The notes beneath the pieces are model-generated. The model saw nothing but the letters and a program-made list of their open reading frames with translations, searched no databases and had not been told where the DNA came from. This document shows positions 58,583 to 64,000 of a stretch of 64,000 nucleotides of DNA, one piece after another. Source of the stretch: Thalassomonas sp. RHCl1 (GTDB lineage: Bacteria > Pseudomonadota > Gammaproteobacteria > Enterobacterales > Alteromonadaceae). How positions within the stretch are numbered: the first letter of the stretch is position 1; each line of letters opens with the position of its first letter. Both the position numbers and the translations under genes were made by a program. Where the stretch lies: positions 214,946-278,945 of the forward strand of contig NZ_CANDNZ010000008.1 of assembly GCF_947387555.1 (NCBI RefSeq). Reading direction: 5' to 3'.

Positions 58583-60178
58583 ATGGATACCCCACGCCCT
58601 ATTAAACGCGCACTGTTAAGTGTTTCTGATAAAACCGGTATAGTCGAATTTGCCCGCGCCCTGGCGCAAAAAGGCATAGAATTATTATCCACCGGCGGCA
58701 CCGCGAAATTATTGTCAGAAAACGACATTCAAGTCACCGAAGTTTCCGACTACACCGGACACCCGGAGATCATGGATGGACGTGTTAAAACTCTGCATCC
58801 CAAAGTACATGGCGGTATCTTAGCCCGCCGTGAACAAGATGAAGGCGTTATGGCCGAGCATAATATCAATGCCATCGATTTGGTGGCGGTGAATTTATAC
58901 CCCTTTGCCAAAACTGTTGCCGACGATAACTGTACTTTGGCTGATGCCGTTGAAAACATCGATATCGGCGGGCCGACTATGGTACGTGCTGCGGCTAAAA
59001 ACCATAAAGATGTCACAATTGTCGTTAATGCCGACGACTATAGCCGGATATTAAAAGAAATGGATGAAAACGGGGATTCGCTGCATTACCAAACCCGTTT
59101 TGATCTTGCCATTGCCGCTTACGAGCATACGGCTGCCTATGACGGTATGATCGCCAACTACTTCGGTAAGATGTTACCCGCCTATGGCGCTGAGAAAGCA
59201 GAGCAAGAAGAAAAGAACAAATTCCCGCGCACTTTCAACAGTCAGTTTATCAAAAAGCAGGACTTGCGCTACGGTGAAAACTCTCATCAGGATGCCGCTT
59301 TTTACGTAGAAGCCCAGCCAGAAGAAGCTTCGGTATCCACTGCCGAGCAAATTCAAGGTAAAGCCCTTTCTTATAATAATATTGCCGATACCGACGCGGC
59401 GCTGGAATGCGTAAAAGAATTTGCAGAGCCTGCCTGTGTTATCGTTAAGCACGCCAACCCTTGCGGCGTAGCCATTGGTGATAATATCCTGGCGGCCTAT
59501 GAAAGTGCCTATACCACAGATCCTACTTCTGCCTTTGGTGGCATTATTGCTTTTAACCGCGAGTTAGATGCGCAAACGGCCGAAGCGATTATTTCCCGCC
59601 AGTTTGTTGAAGTGATCATTGCGCCGAGCGTATCCAGTGAAGCGGCAGAAGTTATTTCAGCCAAACCCAATGTGCGTTTATTGGTGTGTGGTCAGTGGGC
59701 AAGCGAAACCACCGGCTTTGATTATAAGCGGGTGAACGGCGGCTTATTGCTGCAAGACAGGGACCAGGGCAAGGTCACTGAAGATGAATTAAAAGTGGTC
59801 ACTAAGCGTCAGCCGACAGCAGAAGAGTTGCGTGATTTACAATTTTGCTGGAAAGTGGCGAAATATGTGAAATCCAATGCCATCGTTTATGTCAAAAACA
59901 GCCAAACCATAGGGGTCGGTGCCGGACAGATGAGCCGGGTTTACTCCGCCAAAGTTGCCGGTATCAAAGCCGCCGATGAAAACCTGGAAGTAAAAGGTTC
60001 TGTTATGGCATCAGATGCCTTCTTCCCGTTCCGTGATGGTTTGGATGCCGCTGCCGAAGCCGGGATCACTGCCGTGATCCAGCCGGGTGGCTCTATGCGC
60101 GATGAAGAAGTGATTGCCGCAGCCGATGAACATGGCATTGCTATGGTCTTTACCGGTATGCGCCATTTCCGCCATTAA
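58583..60178 (+). CDS. purH: Bifunctional AICAR transformylase / IMP cyclohydrolase
   Basis: A 531-residue enzyme (E. coli PurH 529) carrying out the last two steps to IMP. The N-terminal IMP cyclohydrolase has [31 protein letters not shown] and [20 protein letters not shown] text ([17 protein letters not shown]). The C-terminal transformylase has KHANPCGVA, the catalytic Lys-His pair, and DAFFPFRDG. The ribosome site is weak and distant (AAAGG). Confidence 0.97.
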   Translation: MDTPRPIKRALLSVSDKTGIVEFARALAQKGIELLSTGGTAKLLSENDIQVTEVSDYTGHPEIMDGRVKTLHPKVHGGILARREQDEGVMAEHNINAIDLVAVNLYPFAKTVADDNCTLADAVENIDIGGPTMVRAAAKNHKDVTIVVNADDYSRILKEMDENGDSLHYQTRFDLAIAAYEHTAAYDGMIANYFGKMLPAYGAEKAEQEEKNKFPRTFNSQFIKKQDLRYGENSHQDAAFYVEAQPEEASVSTAEQIQGKALSYNNIADTDAALECVKEFAEPACVIVKHANPCGVAIGDNILAAYESAYTTDPTSAFGGIIAFNRELDAQTAEAIISRQFVEVIIAPSVSSEAAEVISAKPNVRLLVCGQWASETTGFDYKRVNGGLLLQDRDQGKVTEDELKVVTKRQPTAEELRDLQFCWKVAKYVKSNAIVYVKNSQTIGVGAGQMSRVYSAKVAGIKAADENLEVKGSVMASDAFFPFRDGLDAAAEAGITAVIQPGGSMRDEEVIAAADEHGIAMVFTGMRHFRH

Positions 60179-60189
60179 TCGCGAATGAA

Positions 60190-60219
60190 GTATTGTTAAC
60201 CTGAACCGGTTAACAATAC
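60190..60219. other. Strong hairpin after purH
   Basis: Perfect 12-base stem GTATTGTTAACC / GGTTAACAATAC with 6-base loop, 12 bases past the purH stop but with no T-run. Likely an mRNA-end structure, weak terminator or operator. Confidence 0.55.
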
Positions 60220-60355
60220 AGCTTTGAGCTGGTGGTAATTAGCGTGCGGTTATTTGCGTTAAGTTGCGTAAATATCGCGAGTAACTGCACTGTTTTACCT
60301 GAAAAAATCTGTTATAACTAGTCTGTTTACTAACCCCTATAAATGGAAGAAGGCT

Positions 60356-61171
60356 ATGACAATAATAAAATCTTTAACGACTGCATCCCTGTTAACCTTT
60401 GGGATTCTGGCATCAAGCTATACCACGGCACATGTACACGCGGATAAACTGACCCAGGCATTAGCCGGTGAACATAGATCCGATAAAAACAAAGCCCGTG
60501 ATATCTACCGTCATCCGGAAAAAACCTTAGCCTTTTTTGGTTTTAAACCTGAGATGACTGTAGTAGAAATTGCCCCGGGCGGCGGTTGGTATACAGAAAT
60601 TCTGGCCCCGGCCCTTAAAGGTTCAGGCAAGTTATACGGCGCTCATTACCCGGATACCGGTGAAGATAACTATTACAGCAACTCCCGTAAACGTTTGGAA
60701 AAGAAACTGGCGGGCAACCCGGTGTTCAGCGAAGTTGAATTGACCAACTTCGTACCGAAGAAAGCGAGTGTGCTTGCTCCGGCCGGTAGTGCCGATTTAG
60801 TGTTAACTTTCCGTAACCTGCATAACTGGGGTCACGAAGGCGTAGAGCAGTTATTTAAAGATGCCGCCAAAGCTTTAAAAGCAGGCGGGGTTTTAGGTGT
60901 GGTTGAACACAGAATGCCGGCTGACATGGAGTGGGAGAAAAATAAACGCTCCGGCTACTTCCCTCAGGCGGATGTAGTGAAATTGGCGAAAGCGGCTGGT
61001 TTTAAACTTGCTGCCAGTAGTGAGATCAATGCCAACCCCAAAGATACTGCCGATCACCCGAAAGGGGTATGGACCTTACCGCCGGTATTACGCTTAGGTG
61101 AAAAGGACAAAGAAAAGTATCTGGCGATTGGTGAAAGTGATCGCATGACATTAAAATTTGTGAAGAAATAA
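60356..61171 (+). CDS. Exported class I SAM-dependent methyltransferase-like protein
   Basis: A 271-residue protein with an N-terminal signal peptide (about 1-25, ending TTAHVHA) and a Rossmann methyltransferase domain: VVEIAPGGGWYTEILAPAL is the SAM loop, DLVLTFRNLHNWG is motif IV and LKAGGVLGVVEHR is motif V. It resembles the COG4798 group of predicted methyltransferases. A periplasmic location would be odd, since SAM is cytoplasmic. It lies between purH and purD, which are usually adjacent, but has its own hairpin before it and terminator after it, so it is probably a separate transcription unit. Confidence 0.78.
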   Translation: MTIIKSLTTASLLTFGILASSYTTAHVHADKLTQALAGEHRSDKNKARDIYRHPEKTLAFFGFKPEMTVVEIAPGGGWYTEILAPALKGSGKLYGAHYPDTGEDNYYSNSRKRLEKKLAGNPVFSEVELTNFVPKKASVLAPAGSADLVLTFRNLHNWGHEGVEQLFKDAAKALKAGGVLGVVEHRMPADMEWEKNKRSGYFPQADVVKLAKAAGFKLAASSEINANPKDTADHPKGVWTLPPVLRLGEKDKEKYLAIGESDRMTLKFVKK

Positions 61172-61177
61172 TATTGG

Positions 61178-61209
61178 AAGGAGCAGGTTGTTATAATCTG
61201 CTCCTTTTT
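61178..61209 (+). terminator. Terminator after methyltransferase gene
   Basis: AAGGAGCAG (61178-61186) / CTGCTCCTT (61198-61206) followed by T. Confidence 0.85.
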
Positions 61210-61244
61210 ATTTGTGGTTTAGATAATTTTTAGGAACTAAATAA

Positions 61245-62528
61245 ATGAACGTTTTGGTTATCGGTGGTGGTGGTCGTGAACATGCATTGGCGTGGAAAGC
61301 GGCTCAGTCGGCTAATGTCACTAAAGTGTATGTTGCTCCGGGTAATGCCGGCACGGTAAATGAAGAAAAAATTGAAAATGTCGCTATCAGTGCCACGGAT
61401 ATCCCGGGTCTATTGGCATTTGCCCAAAATAACCAGATCGAATTAACTATCGTCGGACCCGAGGCGCCTTTGGTTGTTGGTGTCGTTGATGAATTCAGGG
61501 CCGCTGGCCTGAATATTTTTGGTCCAAGTAAAGGGGCGGCTCAGCTTGAAGGGTCAAAAGCATTTTCCAAGGACTTTTTTGCCCGTCACAATATTCCCAC
61601 CGCGGCTTATCAAAACTTTACCGAAATAGCTCCGGCAAAAGAATATGTACGTCAGCAGGGTACACCAATCGTGATCAAAGCCGATGGTTTAGCGGCAGGT
61701 AAAGGCGTGATCATTGCCGAAGATGAGCAGCAGGCTTTTGCTGCTATCGAAGATATGCTTGAAGGCAATAAATTTGGTGATGCCGGCAGCCGGGTGGTTA
61801 TTGAAGAATTCCTCACCGGTGAAGAAGCCAGCTTTATTGTCATGGTTGACGGAGAAAATATCTTATCGTTTGCTTCATCACAAGATCATAAAGCACGCGA
61901 TAATGGCGATAAAGGCCCAAACACCGGTGGTATGGGCGCCTATTCGCCTGCTCCGGTTGTTACCCAAGCGGTGAATGACTGGGCTATGGCTAATGTCATC
62001 CGGCCAACTGTTGACGGCATGGCACAGGAAGGTAATACCTACACAGGTTTTCTTTATGCCGGTCTGATGATAGCCGAAGATGGCACAGCCAAAGTATTGG
62101 AATATAACTGCCGTTTTGGCGATCCGGAAACCCAGCCTATTATGATGCGTTTACAGTCGGACCTGGTGGAACTTTGTTTGATGGCTTGTCGCGGCGAGCT
62201 GGATCAGGCAACAATAGCATTTGATCCTCGGGCGGCCGTAGGTGTTGTACTTGCTGCCGGAGGTTATCCGAATGCCTATCAGCAAGGCCTGGCTATTTCT
62301 GGTTTGGATACTAATGCCAGTGAGAAGGCTAAGGTTTTCCATGCCGGTACTAAAGTTACTGATAATCAGGTGGTGACTGCCGGTGGCCGGGTATTATGTG
62401 CTACTGCGCTAGGTGATACTGTGACTGAAGCACAAGCTCAGGCTTATAAGCTGGTTGAGCAAATCAGCTGGCAAGACATGTATTACCGTACTGATATTGC
62501 TTACCGGGCAATTGCCCGGGAAAAGTAA
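61245..62528 (+). CDS. purD: Phosphoribosylamine-glycine ligase (GAR synthetase)
   Basis: A 427-residue ATP-grasp enzyme (E. coli PurD 429) joining glycine to phosphoribosylamine. MNVLVIGGGGREHALAWK, IVGPEAPLVVGVVDEF, IKADGLAAGKGVII and LEYNCRFGDPETQPIM are conserved motifs. It starts after a terminator, so it likely has its own promoter in the short gap (61210-61244) or is reached by read-through. Confidence 0.97.
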   Translation: MNVLVIGGGGREHALAWKAAQSANVTKVYVAPGNAGTVNEEKIENVAISATDIPGLLAFAQNNQIELTIVGPEAPLVVGVVDEFRAAGLNIFGPSKGAAQLEGSKAFSKDFFARHNIPTAAYQNFTEIAPAKEYVRQQGTPIVIKADGLAAGKGVIIAEDEQQAFAAIEDMLEGNKFGDAGSRVVIEEFLTGEEASFIVMVDGENILSFASSQDHKARDNGDKGPNTGGMGAYSPAPVVTQAVNDWAMANVIRPTVDGMAQEGNTYTGFLYAGLMIAEDGTAKVLEYNCRFGDPETQPIMMRLQSDLVELCLMACRGELDQATIAFDPRAAVGVVLAAGGYPNAYQQGLAISGLDTNASEKAKVFHAGTKVTDNQVVTAGGRVLCATALGDTVTEAQAQAYKLVEQISWQDMYYRTDIAYRAIAREK

Positions 62529-62551
62529 AACCTTAAGGCATGGAAAGACAT

Positions 62552-62585
62552 AAAAAAAGCCCGACTTTAAGTCGGGCTTTTTTTA
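62552..62585. terminator. Bidirectional terminator after purD
   Basis: AAAAAAAGCCCGACTT / AAGTCGGGCTTTTTTT hairpin between purD and the convergent repeat-protein gene. Confidence 0.92.
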
Positions 62586-62620
62586 TGGTGGTTTTTTTAT
62601 GCTAGGAATAGGGTTTTGAA

Positions 62621-63364
62621 TTATCGCTTGGCCAGCTCTTCTTGTTTGGCTCCGCCGGCAATTGCCGCAGCGATAACCGAATCTTCATGGGCACCGGCTT
62701 CTACGGCAGCGCTGATGATGTCTCTTGTTTGTTGTGATTGACTGGAGCTTACTGCAAGAGAAACAACGTCGTCGGCTTCATCAGGGTAAAGGGTTAATGC
62801 ACTTTTTACTAAACCTGCAACCTGATCCGGCAGCGCTTTCATTGCCCCGGTTAAAATATCTAAAAGTTTGCCCGGATAACTCAGCAGGGTATCATCAATC
62901 ACATCGTTAGTAACAAAAGGTTCGGTGATGATGGCAACCCGAACGATTTCTTCTATTTCTTTTGGGCGATGCGAAGCTGCAATATTGACGATTTCCCTGG
63001 CATACGCAGGTTCGGCTTCGACGGCGATACGTACTATGTTTTCGCTGTCGGTAACGTTTGCAGTGATCATGGTTTCAACCACTTCAGGAGCCAGCGCAGG
63101 CTCTGCCCGTAATGCTCCTATGATAATCTGGCGATATTTAGACGGGTAAGAATGTAAGGCAACTTTCAGAACGGTTTCAACCTGCTCCGGGTAACGTTTC
63201 AATATAGAGGCAACACTGTGCTGAACAGAGATGTGCTGTCTGACTTGTTGGTTAAGGAGTTTAGTAATAAATTTTTCTTGCTGTGATAACTCTTTAGAAA
63301 ATGCACTTAAGCTGAGTGTATTAAGCAGAAGTAAAGGAAGTATTAAGCTGATTATTTTTTTCAT
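62621..63364 (-). CDS. Exported protein made of exact 15-residue helical repeats
   Basis: About 247 residues with a signal peptide (1-23, ending SAFS). From residue 58 to 207 it consists of ten consecutive 15-residue units with no gaps: a Pro sits at 59, 74, 89, 119, 134, 149, 164, 179 and 194 (the unit at 103-117 lacks it). Each unit has Tyr/Glu/Leu before Pro, hydrophobics at unit positions 8-9 and usually Ala or a small residue near 12, for example YPEQVETVLKVALHS. This suggests a small alpha-solenoid in the periplasm. I do not recognise a named family or function. ATG at 63364 gives the best signal peptide; an upstream ATG adds five residues. Confidence 0.72.
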   Translation of the reverse strand: MKKIISLILPLLLLNTLSLSAFSKELSQQEKFITKLLNQQVRQHISVQHSVASILKRYPEQVETVLKVALHSYPSKYRQIIIGALRAEPALAPEVVETMITANVTDSENIVRIAVEAEPAYAREIVNIAASHRPKEIEEIVRVAIITEPFVTNDVIDDTLLSYPGKLLDILTGAMKALPDQVAGLVKSALTLYPDEADDVVSLAVSSSQSQQTRDIISAAVEAGAHEDSVIAAAIAGGAKQEELAKR

Positions 63365-63612
63365 TGTTATTATTCTCAAGCCATCTGTAGAAGATACTGC
63401 TTACATAAAGTTTGTCTGATTACCATTACAGGGCATTACAATATATTTCACCAATCAATATAGAACATATATTTGGATATATCTCCTGTGTATTTATACA
63501 TGTAAATATCAGTGAACATGTTACACCTATTCGATATTAACAGTGGGTTTGTCGGTAAAATGCTCACTTTGCTTGAAATGCCAGCACTTGAAAAGTTTAT
63601 TAAAAAAAGGTG
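63365..63612. other. AT-rich region upstream of rRNA promoters
   Basis: No gene seen. The AT-rich, A/T-tract-containing sequence is suited to UP elements and Fis sites for the rRNA promoter that follows, but no single site is certain. It also holds the leftward promoter of the repeat-protein gene. Confidence 0.45.
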
Positions 63613-63640
63613 TTGACCTCACCAAGAAAATGTCTAAAAT
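63613..63640 (+). promoter_or_regulatory. rRNA operon promoter P1
   Basis: TTGACC (63613-63618), 16-base spacer, TAAAAT (63635-63640), then a GC-rich discriminator GCGC. The 16-base spacer and GC-rich discriminator are typical of stringently controlled rRNA promoters. Confidence 0.8.
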
Positions 63641-63738
63641 GCGCATCCACTTCCACGGGGCAGCCCAACGAAGTGTTTTGATAAGTTTAGTTGATGCAAT
63701 CATCAGTTAAACAGGCAACAAAACTTTGAAAAAAGATG

Positions 63739-63766
63739 TTGACATCAAAACTGAGAAGCGTATCAT
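63739..63766 (+). promoter_or_regulatory. rRNA operon promoter P2
   Basis: TTGACA (63739-63744), 16-base spacer, TATCAT (63761-63766), again followed by GCGC. Same architecture as P1, 126 bases downstream, as in the tandem P1-P2 arrangement of gammaproteobacterial rrn operons. Confidence 0.85.
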
Positions 63767-64000
63767 GCGCATCTCGCTTGAGACAAGGTCTTAAGCAACA
63801 ACGGTTAACGAATGTGATTAATCATTTCATCTTCTTTCGAAGATGAGTTCTTTAAAAATTAGTTATCATGCAATTTGTGTGGGCACTCACGTTAATGTTG
63901 ATTTTACATAGTCCTTCGGGACAAAAAATAAACTTAATGATGAATGACACACAAAACTATTTATTCATAGTTTTATATGTACAGATTCATTGAGTCAGAG
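63767..64000 (+). ncRNA. 16S rRNA leader with boxB-like hairpin, boxA and processing stalk (partial)
   Basis: Downstream of P2 comes a hairpin CATCTTC-TTTC-GAAGATG (about 63828-63845, boxB-like), then TTCTTTAAAAATT (about 63848-63860, boxA-like) and the segment TGTGTGGGCACTC, which also occurs in the E. coli rrn leader. These recruit Nus antitermination factors and form the RNase III stem around 16S rRNA. The mature 16S 5' end (AGAGTTTGATC) is not reached before the window ends. Confidence 0.8.

Overview
The window is a stretch of gammaproteobacterial chromosome, most likely from a marine Alteromonadales organism close to Colwelliaceae/Thalassomonas. This is inferred from gene order and protein style, not from a search. 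Supporting signs are mrcA / pilMNOPQ-aroKB-damX-dam-rpe-trpS, prmA / dusB-fis, purH...purD, an argE / argCBFGH divergon whose last gene is an argH-argA fusion, a TorF-type porin, a PEP-CTERM protein, a DUF2970 protein and a MetJ regulon. Nearly every base is coding or a short regulated gap. I see no insertion sequence, prophage, integrase, tRNA or CRISPR array.

Layout. 1-5.8 kb: an exported GH5 hydrolase cut by the window edge, a cytochrome b/haem-domain protein coupled to a DUF1566 protein, and a large secreted metallophosphatase. 5.8-12.4 kb: a Bcr-type drug exporter with divergent LysR regulator; an AGCS amino-acid symporter, an AsnC/Lrp regulator and the citrulline hydrolase CtlX, which appear to share a duplicated operator; a PEP-CTERM protein. 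12.8-18 kb: metJ divergent from metB-metL-metF with Met boxes between. 18-27.2 kb: a degenerate HD-GYP-like protein, then argE divergent from argCBFGH(A), covering arginine synthesis from N-acetylglutamate onward plus a fused N-acetylglutamate synthase domain. 27.3-42.1 kb: housekeeping genes (PBP1A, type IV pilus assembly, shikimate genes, DamX, Dam, Rpe, TrpS).

42.2-55.7 kb is the more accessory part. It holds an FHA membrane protein overlapping a trypsin-like protease, a TonB receptor with Met-rich segments, an MmcQ/YjbR protein, a LysR/VOC pair, and a porin-imelysin-dihaem operon behind two good Fur boxes. It ends with a siroheme synthase whose methyltransferase half is a remnant, and a solute-binding protein. 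55.8-64 kb: prmA, dusB-fis, a gap with two hairpin-rich repeat-like elements, purH, an exported methyltransferase, purD, a protein built from an exact 15-residue repeat, and finally two strong promoters and the antitermination/processing leader of an rRNA operon whose 16S gene starts just outside the window.

The features I find most worth following are the AsnC-CtlX-AGCS operator pair, the Fur-controlled porin/M75/dihaem operon, the FHA-protease pair, the Met-rich TonB receptor and the 15-residue repeat protein. I did not find a clearly new defence or mobile system.
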